Position numbers and translations under genes: made by a program. From Mycobacterium sp. E787 (GTDB lineage: Bacteria > Actinomycetota > Actinomycetes > Mycobacteriales > Mycobacteriaceae), in the NCBI RefSeq assembly GCF_001668725.1, contig NZ_LZKL01000108.1, positions 1 to 64,000 on the forward strand: a stretch of 64,000 nucleotides of DNA. Reading direction: 5' to 3'. Under the pieces are notes generated by a model. That model did no database searches. It saw only the letters and a list, made by a program, of their open reading frames with translations, and was not told the origin of the DNA. Of the stretch, positions 49,550 to 56,601 are shown one piece after another; within the stretch, counting starts at the first letter, position 1, and each line of letters begins with the position of its first letter.

Positions 49550-49878
49550 TTGCTTCTCCCGGTGCCGATTGGTGACGCTGCCCCGTCGGCCGACGCATCA
49601 GTGCGTAACCGAACCCGGCAGCCGAGCCCCACACGTAGCATTGCCGAGGCCGGGCGAGATGTCGTCGGCGCTAGCGCCCCCTTTGACTTCTGGCTAGCTG
49701 CAATCACTTTGACTTGGCGAGCAGTCGATCCCCGCGAGCTCCGCTGCGGCGCCGAGTGGTTCAGCTCGCATACCTTCCTGCGGGCCGGGTATCGCGATTC
49801 CGGTTGCCGGTAACGACATCAGCGGCACCTCGCGTCATGCTGAGGGGCAACAGTCCGTTACGGGCGTTGGGAGGAATC
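49550..49878. other. Intergenic region between the PE gene and the CMD-family gene
   Basis: 329 bases without a gene. Near 49770-49797 there is ATACC and GGGTAT separated by about 13 bases, a loose relative of the TACC-N8/9-GGTA palindromes found elsewhere, but I do not count it. The ribosome-binding sequence GGGAGGAATC of the next gene is at the end. Confidence 0.35.
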
Positions 49879-50472
49879 ATGTCGATTGATGACGGCGGCC
49901 TGGGCGGGCGTCTTCGGCTGTACGAGCGCGCGGCGCTCGATCCGGGCCAGCGGGAGGTCTTCGACTGGCTGACGAAAGTGGCGGTGCCATGGGCGGAGTC
50001 CGCGAAGTTCCGGGCGGGCACCGATACGGGCCGGCTGATCGGTCCGTTCAACCCGGCCCTGCTGACCCCGGCCATCTCGTCCGCGTTCCTCGAGTTGGCG
50101 GTCACGGAGCAGACGAACACCTCGCTGAGCAAGCGCTGCAGGGAGGTCATCATCCTGTCGGTCGGCGCGGTGTGGCGGGCACCCTATGAGCTGTACGCGC
50201 ATTGCGCGGTCGCCTTGCAGGCCGGGCTCCCCGATAAGGCGGTGCGCACACTGGCCGACGGCGGACTTCCGGAAGATCTGACCAAGGACGAGGCCGTCGC
50301 CCACCGTGTCGCCCGCGCACTGTCGGTCGAGCACCGGCTCGACGACGCGCTATACCGTGAGGCGGAGGCAACGCTCGGCCCGGCAGGCGTCATGGAGGCC
50401 GCCGTCCTGACCGGCATCTACCACACCGTGTGCGCGGTCCTCAACGCCTTCGAGATACCCGCACCGGCCTGA
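49879..50472 (+). CDS. Carboxymuconolactone decarboxylase-like (CMD/AhpD-fold) protein
   Basis: 197 residues from ATG 49879, preceded by GGGAGGAA. The helical CMD/AhpD fold is suggested by LSKRCREVIILSVGAVWRAPYELYAHCAVALQ (the region around KRxREixil..g..w....e...H), GLPDKAVRTLADGG and YHTVCAVLNAF. The usual catalytic Cys-x-x-Cys of AhpD is missing; YELYAHC occupies that place. Members act as gamma-carboxymuconolactone decarboxylases or peroxide/disulphide-handling enzymes. It is followed 58 bases later by the sensorless kinase gene, with site C between. Confidence 0.75.
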   Translation: MSIDDGGLGGRLRLYERAALDPGQREVFDWLTKVAVPWAESAKFRAGTDTGRLIGPFNPALLTPAISSAFLELAVTEQTNTSLSKRCREVIILSVGAVWRAPYELYAHCAVALQAGLPDKAVRTLADGGLPEDLTKDEAVAHRVARALSVEHRLDDALYREAEATLGPAGVMEAAVLTGIYHTVCAVLNAFEIPAPA

Positions 50473-50492
50473 TCGTTCGAGGGCGCGCACGC

Positions 50493-50510
50493 CTACCTGC
50501 CAGCGGGTAG
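50493..50510. promoter_or_regulatory. Palindromic site C before the sensorless histidine kinase
   Basis: CTACCTGC-CA-GCGGGTAG has one mismatch and the 7-2-7 arrangement TACCTGC-CA-GCGGGTA. It lies 20 bases upstream of the GTG start of the kinase gene. Its left half and centre are identical to site A at 26983. Confidence 0.5.
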
Positions 50511-50530
50511 CAGCGGTTGAAGCCCGCCTC

Positions 50531-51121
50531 GTGACCGCCGGTGACGAGGCCAGGCGTCGCATCGAACGCAACCTGCACGACGGGGCGCAGCAGCGCCTCG
50601 TGACCTTGCGGCTGCGCCTTCAGTCCCTGCAGGCCTCCCTGCCCGCCGACGGCCTGGTGCAACTCGAGATCGCCGAGCTCGCCGACGAAGTCGCGGCGGC
50701 GAGCGAGGAACTGCGTCAGCTCTCCCGCGGCATCCATCCGGCCGTGCTGTCCAATGCGGGCCTCGGCCCCGCACTGCGTGTCTTGAGTCGCCGTTTCGCC
50801 ATGCCCGTCGAGCTACGCGTCGACGTCGCGCGGCGACTGCCCAAGTCCGTCGAGGTCGCGGTATATTACGTTGTCGCCGAGGCGCTCACCAACGCCGCCA
50901 AACACGCACACCCGTCAATGGTCACCATCACCGTGGAGGCCGACGACGCGCGGGTGCGGCTGTGGGTATCTGACGACGGCATCGGTGGTGCCGATCCGCA
51001 AGGATCCGGGCTGATCGGGCTCAGGGACCGGGTGGAGGCACTGGGCGGCCGGTTGGATGTCACCAGCTGCCACGGCGAGGGCACTACGCTCGCGGCCGAA
51101 ATTCCCTGTGCGCCGGCCTGA
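50531..51121 (+). CDS. Sensorless histidine kinase (HisKA_3 plus HATPase only)
   Basis: 196 residues from a GTG. It consists only of the dimerisation/phosphotransfer helices (RRRIERNLHDGAQQRLVTLR, His16), LSRGIHPAVLSNAGLGPALR, and the ATPase domain with ALTNAAKHAHPS (N box), DDGIGGADPQGSGLIGLRDR (G1/G2). No sensor, HAMP or membrane region. It closely matches the C-terminus of the giant kinase at 30243 (shared HDGAQQR, SRGIHPAVLS, YYVVAEALTNAAKHA). It may be a soluble kinase, a phosphatase, or a partner regulated by another protein. Likely partners are the regulators at 52500 and 53751. Confidence 0.85.
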   Translation: MTAGDEARRRIERNLHDGAQQRLVTLRLRLQSLQASLPADGLVQLEIAELADEVAAASEELRQLSRGIHPAVLSNAGLGPALRVLSRRFAMPVELRVDVARRLPKSVEVAVYYVVAEALTNAAKHAHPSMVTITVEADDARVRLWVSDDGIGGADPQGSGLIGLRDRVEALGGRLDVTSCHGEGTTLAAEIPCAPA

Positions 51122-51143
51122 GCGGGCAGCGCGCAGCTCGCTA

Positions 51144-52340
51144 TTACCGACCCTGGTCGGTGCCGAGGGTGACCCGCGCCGTCATCGGCAGACCCGAACT
51201 GTGCACGAACGCGAGCGTGACCTCAGCCCCGGGTTCCCTGGATTGCACGGCGGCCACCAGGGTGGCCCCGCTGTCGATGATCTGGTCATCGACCTTGGTG
51301 ACGACCGCGTCAACCGTCAATCCGGCCGCCGCACCGGGGCTTCCGGCGTCCACTCCGGTGATCCGGGCGCCGCGGACGCCGGCGTCGCCGGTGGCCTGTA
51401 CGCCCAGCCAGCCATGCGATGCCCGCCCGGTTGCGGCCAGTTCGGCGGCGATGCGGGTGGCATGGTCGACGGGAATCGCATAGTTGAGGCCGATCGATCC
51501 GTGGGCCGTGATGCCCGCGCCCTCCGCGCCGGGCAGCACCGCCTCGGCCGCGTTGATGCCGACCAGCGCGCCGTTCATGTCGACGAGCGCACCACCGGAA
51601 TTACCGGGATTGATGGCGGCGTCGGTTTGGATGGCGTAATACGCGCTCAGCGGGCGGTCCGGGTCAATTGCCGGACGTATCAACCGATTCAGCGCGCTGA
51701 CGATGCCCGCGGTGACGGTGCCGCGCAGCCCGAGTGGAGACCCCACCGCCGCCACGGGCTGACCGACGCGCAGCTTCGCCGACGAGCCGACAGAGATCGG
51801 CGTGAGCCCTGACACGTCCCGAGCCCGCCCGATCGCAATGTCGCTCTTCGGGTCGGTGGCGATCAGGTCGAACGCCGCGGTGCGGCCGTCGTTGAGGGTC
51901 ACCGCGGTGCCCGCCGGCGGCCGACGGCCGTCGCCGATCGGCGCCAGGACGTGGTTGTTGGTCATGATCAGCCCGTCGGCGGTGAGGATCACCCCGGAAC
52001 CGAGCTGAGAGCGGTTGCCGTCGTTGACTTCGAGCGTCACCACGCTGGGCAACACCTTCGCGGCCACCTCCTCGACCGAGAACGCGCCGGAAGAATAAGG
52101 CCCGGGCAAGGTCATCGCGGAGCTGTAGTCCTGCGACGACCTTCCGACCGCGAGCGGGTGGGCGAGCAACGCAACGGCGGCGACAATGGTCGCGACAAAC
52201 AGCGCGACCTCCACCCCACGCAGGATCAACAACCCGCCGCGCGCCAGCCGCTTCCGGCGCGCAGACACCCGGACCGCCCGGTGCGACGGGTGCCGGCCGG
52301 ATGTCGGCATGAGGCAGTAGCAGCCGTCGCCAAAGGACAT
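51144..52340 (-). CDS. Membrane-anchored HtrA-like serine protease with PDZ domain
   Basis: 398 residues. A cytosolic basic N-terminus, one membrane helix (about residues 41-61), then a trypsin-like domain with the triad His130 (MTNNHVL), Asp167 (DPKSDIAIGR) and Ser248 (NPGNSGGAL), and a C-terminal PDZ domain (HGWLGVQATGDAGVRGARIT onward, about 305-395). DegP/HtrA/PepD-type proteases degrade or sense misfolded envelope proteins. Convergent with the kinase gene. Palindromic site D lies about 140-160 bases before its start, within a stress-signalling patch. Confidence 0.9.
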   Translation of the reverse strand: MSFGDGCYCLMPTSGRHPSHRAVRVSARRKRLARGGLLILRGVEVALFVATIVAAVALLAHPLAVGRSSQDYSSAMTLPGPYSSGAFSVEEVAAKVLPSVVTLEVNDGNRSQLGSGVILTADGLIMTNNHVLAPIGDGRRPPAGTAVTLNDGRTAAFDLIATDPKSDIAIGRARDVSGLTPISVGSSAKLRVGQPVAAVGSPLGLRGTVTAGIVSALNRLIRPAIDPDRPLSAYYAIQTDAAINPGNSGGALVDMNGALVGINAAEAVLPGAEGAGITAHGSIGLNYAIPVDHATRIAAELAATGRASHGWLGVQATGDAGVRGARITGVDAGSPGAAAGLTVDAVVTKVDDQIIDSGATLVAAVQSREPGAEVTLAFVHSSGLPMTARVTLGTDQGR

Positions 52341-52480
52341 GAGTACTTTTCCTCACCTCGAATGCGTCGAAGCCCTTGGGGTGCAACGACATCGGTTCCG
52401 CGCTTGGCGCGCTGTGGAACCGCTCATGTCCAGGATCGCAGCTGCGGGCGTGGCTGTCGTTACCGCCACCGGCCATTCGG

Positions 52481-52500
52481 CTACCGCGCTAGCGGGTATC
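52481..52500. promoter_or_regulatory. Palindromic site D upstream of the HtrA-like protease gene
   Basis: CTACCGC-GCTA-GCGGGTATC is an inverted repeat with one base missing on the left (TACC-N9-GGTA) and the GCTAGC centre seen at sites B and E. It overlaps the last codon of the receiver-only gene and lies in the promoter region of the protease gene. Confidence 0.4.
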
Positions 52501-52880
52501 TAGCCGGCCAGCCCCAGGGCGTCGCGGATCGCGGCACCGGACAGGGCCGACTTGGGAATGAACGCCAAAGCCGGGCTGGCGGAGACCAACTCGGCGAAGT
52601 CCTCTTCGGCGTGGGTGGAGATCAAGATGGTCGGCACCTCGGCGCCCAACCCGTTGCTGTGCAGCTTTTCGACGAGGTCGAATCCGCTCTCCTCACCCAG
52701 GTCGATATCGACGAGCGTGACGTCGGGCTGCAGGTGCCTGACACACTGCAGCCCCTCGGCGGAGGACGTCGCCACCGCCACCACGTTGATCCCCTGATGC
52801 TCCAGCAACCGGGTCGCCGCATCGAGGAAGTCGCGGTTGTCATCGACGATGACGCACCGCGTCCGCTCATCAAGTGTCAC
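52500..52880 (-). CDS. Receiver-only response regulator
   Basis: 126 residues from a GTG. A single receiver domain: acidic pocket IVDDNRDFLD (Asp13, Asp14), phospho-acceptor Asp58 in TLVDIDLG, Ser/Thr in ILISTHAEED and Lys in AFIPKSAL. No DNA-binding domain, so it works through protein contacts, like CheY or phosphate-sink proteins. It sits between the HtrA-like and ECF sigma genes, divergent from the latter. Confidence 0.9.
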   Translation of the reverse strand: MTLDERTRCVIVDDNRDFLDAATRLLEHQGINVVAVATSSAEGLQCVRHLQPDVTLVDIDLGEESGFDLVEKLHSNGLGAEVPTILISTHAEEDFAELVSASPALAFIPKSALSGAAIRDALGLAG

Positions 52881-52987
52881 GGCTTCAGTGTGGAGTAGTG
52901 GTCATCCGACCGCATGGAGGCTAGCAGGAAATTAACGGCGAATCGGGAAGGATTCGGCGCTCCGGCTGTGGCGCGCGAGCACGCCCA

Positions 52988-53004
52988 TACCGGCTACCCG
53001 GGTA
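52988..53004. promoter_or_regulatory. Palindromic site F between the receiver and ECF sigma genes
   Basis: TACC-GGCTACCCG-GGTA lies in the divergent promoter region, about 108 bases before the receiver gene start and 125 before the sigma factor start. Half-sites match the other sites; the interior is less symmetric. Confidence 0.35.
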
Positions 53005-53129
53005 ACGCGGAGTGCGGCTGACCGGAAGCCCCGACGGTTGCCAGCGGTGCAGACGCGGCTCAGCCCGGGCGGAATCGTAAGCCGTGGAGCCGACCGGCCC
53101 CGTACCCGCCGCGACACGAGAGGCGCATC

Positions 53130-53738
53130 ATGACCCTGCCAGCGGAATTGCCTGCCGAAGCGGACCCCACGGCCGGGTTCGAACGCCAAGTCACACCCCT
53201 GCTCGGTGACCTTTATCGGCAGGCGATGCGGATGACCCGCCACCACGCCGACGCGGAGGATCTCGTTCAGGACACGATGGCGAAGGCCTTCGCCGCCTTC
53301 GACTCCTTCCGGCCGGAGAGCAACATCTCCGCATGGCTATACCGCATTCTGGTCAACACCCACATCAGCAATTGCCGCAAGACACAGCGGCGCCCGGCGC
53401 AGCATCTCTCGGAGGGGATCACGGACCTGCACTTCCGGGTGAGCGCCGCCCACTCCGGCGTGGGCCTGCCCTCGGCGGAAGATCAGGCCCTCAAACGCTT
53501 CGGCGACCACGATCTCGTCGCTGCCATGCGATCCCTGCCCGAGCAGTTCCGCACCACCGTGTACTACGCGGATGTCGAGGGCATGCCGTGCAAGGAAATC
53601 GCCGCGGTGATGGACACACCGATCGGGACGGTGGTGTCGCGCCTCCATCGGGGACGCCGCCGGCTACGCCTGCTGCTGGCCCAGCACCGCCAGGGCGAAA
53701 ACTATGACCGCTCAGAGGATCTGGCGCGCACAGCGTGA
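53130..53738 (+). CDS. ECF sigma factor (SigH/SigE-like group)
   Basis: 202 residues. Region 2: LYRQAMRMTRHHADAEDLVQ, DTMAKAFAAFDSF and NISAWLYRILVNTHISNCRK (-10 recognition). Region 4: AMRSLPEQFRTTVYYADVEG with a helix-turn-helix CKEIAAVMDTPIGTVVSRLH. The linker (about residues 85-125) is typical. SigH-like ECF factors direct redox- or envelope-stress genes. No anti-sigma (zinc anti-sigma with HxxxCxxC) gene follows; the next gene is a NarL-type regulator on the other strand. Multiple SigH paralogues are known in non-tuberculous mycobacteria. Confidence 0.92.
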   Translation: MTLPAELPAEADPTAGFERQVTPLLGDLYRQAMRMTRHHADAEDLVQDTMAKAFAAFDSFRPESNISAWLYRILVNTHISNCRKTQRRPAQHLSEGITDLHFRVSAAHSGVGLPSAEDQALKRFGDHDLVAAMRSLPEQFRTTVYYADVEGMPCKEIAAVMDTPIGTVVSRLHRGRRRLRLLLAQHRQGENYDRSEDLARTA

Positions 53739-53750
53739 TACCCGGCCGCG

Positions 53751-54443
53751 TCAGCGCGAATCCAGGAACGTGATGACGGCGCGGACGCGGCGATGATCGT
53801 CGTCGGTCTCCGGCAGGCCGAGCTTGGTGAGGATGCTGCGGACGTGCTTTTCGACCGTGCCCTCCGTCACCCACAGCCGCCGCGCGATGCCGGCGTTGGA
53901 ACGGCCCTCGGCCATCAACTCCAGCACCTCGAGTTCGCGCGGCGACAACGCCGACAGGGGATCGTCGCGCCGCCGCCCGGACACCAATTCCTGGACCACG
54001 GCCGGGTCGACCACCGACGCACCCTTCGCGATGCGCTGCAACGTGTCGACGAAATCCGCGACGTCGGTCACGCGACTCTTCAGCAGGTAGCCGATGCCGC
54101 GGCCGCTGGCCAGCAGTTCCATCGCGTGCTCGACGTCCACGTGTGCCGACAGCACCAGGATCCCGGTGTCCGGGAGTTCCTCGTGGATCACCCGGGCGGC
54201 CTCGAGGCCCTCGGTGGTGTGGGTGGGCGGCATCCGGATGTCCACCACCACGACGTCGGGGTGAGTGTCACGCACGAGCGGCAGCAACTCGACGGCGGTG
54301 CCGACCTGGCCGACGACATCGAACCCCGAGCGGTCCAGCAGGCTGGCCAAACCCTCCCGCAACAGGGTCTCGTCGTCGGCCACCACCGCGCGCAGCGCGA
54401 CAGGAGCCGCGCCCGCCTCGGCGGAGCTTGTTTCCGTCGTCAA
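53751..54443 (-). CDS. NarL/LuxR-family response regulator
   Basis: 230 residues from a TTG at 54443 with GGGAGG 8 bases before it; a GTG at 54464 is an alternative. Receiver: Asp23-Asp24 (VADDETLLREG), phospho-acceptor Asp68 (VVVDIRMPP) and Lys121 (YLLKSRV). C-terminal LuxR HTH: LSPRELEVLELMAEGRSNAG and TEGTVEKHVRSILTKLGL. It is the DNA-binding output for a HisKA_3 kinase, and the sensorless kinase at 50531 and the six-GAF kinase are the candidates in the window. It converges on the sigma factor gene. Confidence 0.92.
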   Translation of the reverse strand: MTTETSSAEAGAAPVALRAVVADDETLLREGLASLLDRSGFDVVGQVGTAVELLPLVRDTHPDVVVVDIRMPPTHTTEGLEAARVIHEELPDTGILVLSAHVDVEHAMELLASGRGIGYLLKSRVTDVADFVDTLQRIAKGASVVDPAVVQELVSGRRRDDPLSALSPRELEVLELMAEGRSNAGIARRLWVTEGTVEKHVRSILTKLGLPETDDDHRRVRAVITFLDSR

Positions 54444-54635
54444 CGCCTCGTCCTCCCGGCTCACCCGCTTTGAGCAACAATCTTGCACCGCGCGGTACCC
54501 GTTTTCCAGCTTTTCCCGTGCGGGTCGGCGCGACAAACAGCCTCGTGAAATGCACGATCGGACCGTCCGGGCGCGGTTGGGCTACGTTGGTTTCGTCGTT
54601 GGTTTCGTCGGAGCGAGCCCGCAAAAGGAGCAGCG

Positions 54636-55391
54636 ATGAACGCGCCCAGTCCAGACGCCATCCGCGCAGAAACGATCACGATCACCGGCCACGGCGGCGA
54701 CGAGATCGAGGCATACCGGGCCATGCCGCTCGCCGCGGGATCCCGCGGCGGAATCGTGTGGATCCACCACATGCCCGGCTACGACCGGGAAACCAAGGAG
54801 TTCGTCCGGCGGCTCGCCGTGAGCGGCTATCACGCGGTGGCCCCCAACCTGTATTCGCGCGAGGCCCCGGGCGCTGCGCCCGATGACGCGGCGGCCACCG
54901 TGCGGGCCGCCGGCGGCGTGCCCGACGAGCGGCTGGTCGGCGACGTCGCGGGCGCGGTCGAGCACCTGCGATCCCTGCCCGGCGCGAACGGGAAGTTCGG
55001 GGTCATCGGGCACTGCTCGGGCGGAAGGCACGCATTCCTGGCGGCCTGCTCGCTGCCGTTCGACGCCGCGGTGGACTGCTACGGCGCCTTCATCGTGGAG
55101 GACCTGCCCGAGGGCATGCCGAAGGCGATGCAACCGATCCTGCATCTGGCGGCGAAACTGAGCTGCCCGATGCTGGGGCTGTTCGGGGCCGACGACCGGT
55201 TCCCCGCGCCACCCGCCGTGGCCGCCCTGGACGCCGAGCTGACCAGATTCGACAAGCCACACGAGTTCGTCTCGTATGACGGCGCGGGCCACTCGTTCTT
55301 CTCCGTGGACCGGCCGGCGTATCGGCCCGAGGCGGCGGTGGACGGCTGGCGGCGCATCGACGATTTCTTCGCGACCCACCTGAAAGGCTAG
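54636..55391 (+). CDS. Dienelactone hydrolase family protein
   Basis: 251 residues. Alpha/beta-hydrolase with a cysteine nucleophile in VIGHCSGGRHAF (Cys127), Asp in LFGADDRFPAPP (about 190) and His in DGAGHSFFSVD (about 215), the DLH triad. DLH enzymes open enol-lactones in aromatic degradation, but many family members have other roles. AAAAGGAGCAGCG precedes the ATG. Followed immediately by the DUF6295 and DUF427 genes, which overlap or abut, so the three form an operon. Confidence 0.88.
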   Translation: MNAPSPDAIRAETITITGHGGDEIEAYRAMPLAAGSRGGIVWIHHMPGYDRETKEFVRRLAVSGYHAVAPNLYSREAPGAAPDDAAATVRAAGGVPDERLVGDVAGAVEHLRSLPGANGKFGVIGHCSGGRHAFLAACSLPFDAAVDCYGAFIVEDLPEGMPKAMQPILHLAAKLSCPMLGLFGADDRFPAPPAVAALDAELTRFDKPHEFVSYDGAGHSFFSVDRPAYRPEAAVDGWRRIDDFFATHLKG

Positions 55392-55403
55392 GTGTGCCAA
55401 CGC

Positions 55404-55679
55404 ATGTGCACTTACCTCACCGAACACGCGCTGATCGACGGCAGCGGTAAGGGCGCGACGGGCTGGTTCGGCGCCAGCCGCGCGACCGTATACGTCGACC
55501 ACCCCGTGCACGCGCCGTACGGCCACACGGTCAACATCGACGTGATCAACCCCGAGCTGGGCCCGTCGGCGCGGGTCGCCCTGGAACTCACCGAGGAGAG
55601 CGCGCTTGCGCTGGCCGACGCCATCCACCGCGCGATCGCCAACGCGCCGGCCGGGCTGGCGTCGAAGGACCAGGCGTGA
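55404..55679 (+). CDS. DUF6295-type small protein
   Basis: 91 residues from ATG 55404 (a GTG at 55392 would add four residues). MCTYLTEHALIDGSGKGATG and VYVDHPVHAPYGHTVNID match my memory of the small DUF6295 family, found near redox enzymes in actinobacteria. The conserved Cys2 and the HPVHAPYGH histidines could bind a metal. It starts 12 bases after the dienelactone hydrolase stop, and its stop overlaps the next start (GTGA). Confidence 0.75.
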   Translation: MCTYLTEHALIDGSGKGATGWFGASRATVYVDHPVHAPYGHTVNIDVINPELGPSARVALELTEESALALADAIHRAIANAPAGLASKDQA

Positions 55680-56446
55680 CCGCCCAACCCGACTACCCGC
55701 CCATGGCCGCCGCCCGCGGACGCGTCGAGCCCGCGCCGCGCCGGGTCCGCGGCTACCTCGGACACCAGCTGGTCTTCGACACCATCGCGGCCCGCTACGT
55801 TTGGGAATTGCCTTACTACCCGGCGTATTACGTTCCGCTGGCCGATGTGCGCACGGAATTCCTCCGCGATGAGAACCACCCGCAGGAGGTGCAGTTCGGT
55901 GCGTCGCGGCTGCACTCCCTGGTCGGCGACGGCCGGACCTTCCCCTCGGCGGCGCGGGTCTTCGACGCCGGCACCGACAGCCCCGTGGCGGGCACCGTGC
56001 GGTTCGAGTGGGATCCGTTGCGGTGGTTCGAGGAGGACGAGCCGATCTACGGCCACCCGCGCAACCCGTACTCGCGGGTCGACGCCCTGCGCTCCCACCG
56101 CCATGTCCGGGTCGAGCTCGACGGAATCGTGTTGGCCGACACCACATCGCCGGTGCTGTTATTCGAAACCGGGCTGCCCACAAGGTATTACATAGATCCG
56201 ACCGACGTCGCATTCGAGCACCTGGAACCCAGCACGACCCAGACGCTGTGCCCGTACAAGGGGGTGACGTCGGGCTACTGGTCGGTGCGCGCGGGCGACA
56301 TCACGCATCCGGACCTGGCGTGGACCTATCACTATCCGTTGCCGGCGGTCGCGCCCATCGCGGGCCTGGTGGCCTTCTACAACGAAAAGCTCGACATCAG
56401 CGTCGACGGCGTCGCCCCGCCCCGGCCGCGCACCCAGTTCAGCTAG
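55676..56446 (+). CDS. DUF427 double-domain protein (Rv1056-like)
   Basis: 256 residues from a GTG overlapping the previous stop. Two DUF427-type modules: the first around YLGHQLVFDTIAARYVWELP and PYYPAYYVPLADV; the second around VRVELDGIVLADTTSPVLLF, LPTRYYIDPTDV and CPYKGVTSGYWSV. DUF427 is a small beta-rich fold of uncertain function. Position upstream of the propeller-fadD14 region fits the M. tuberculosis Rv1056 locus as I recall it. Confidence 0.82.
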   Translation: MTAQPDYPPMAAARGRVEPAPRRVRGYLGHQLVFDTIAARYVWELPYYPAYYVPLADVRTEFLRDENHPQEVQFGASRLHSLVGDGRTFPSAARVFDAGTDSPVAGTVRFEWDPLRWFEEDEPIYGHPRNPYSRVDALRSHRHVRVELDGIVLADTTSPVLLFETGLPTRYYIDPTDVAFEHLEPSTTQTLCPYKGVTSGYWSVRAGDITHPDLAWTYHYPLPAVAPIAGLVAFYNEKLDISVDGVAPPRPRTQFS

Positions 56447-56495
56447 CAGACGGCCACCGGCGGCGGACCGAACGAAATCAATATTTAAACCGCAG

Positions 56496-56510
56496 CACAC
56501 ACGCTCGAAA
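56496..56510 (+). promoter_or_regulatory. Possible GlnR box before amt
   Basis: CACAC-N6-GAAAC, one mismatch from the GlnR pattern nTnAC-N6-GAAAC, lies about 95 bases upstream of the amt start. GlnR activates amt-glnB under nitrogen limitation in mycobacteria. The surrounding 56447-56601 has no gene. Confidence 0.3.
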
Positions 56511-56601
56511 CATTCCGGGCCGAGGCTTCACCCGTCTACGGCGTCACTTCGCACCGCAGCTGACGTATAGCCTTTGGTTCGAATTGGGGTGTGTCTGAAC
56601 C

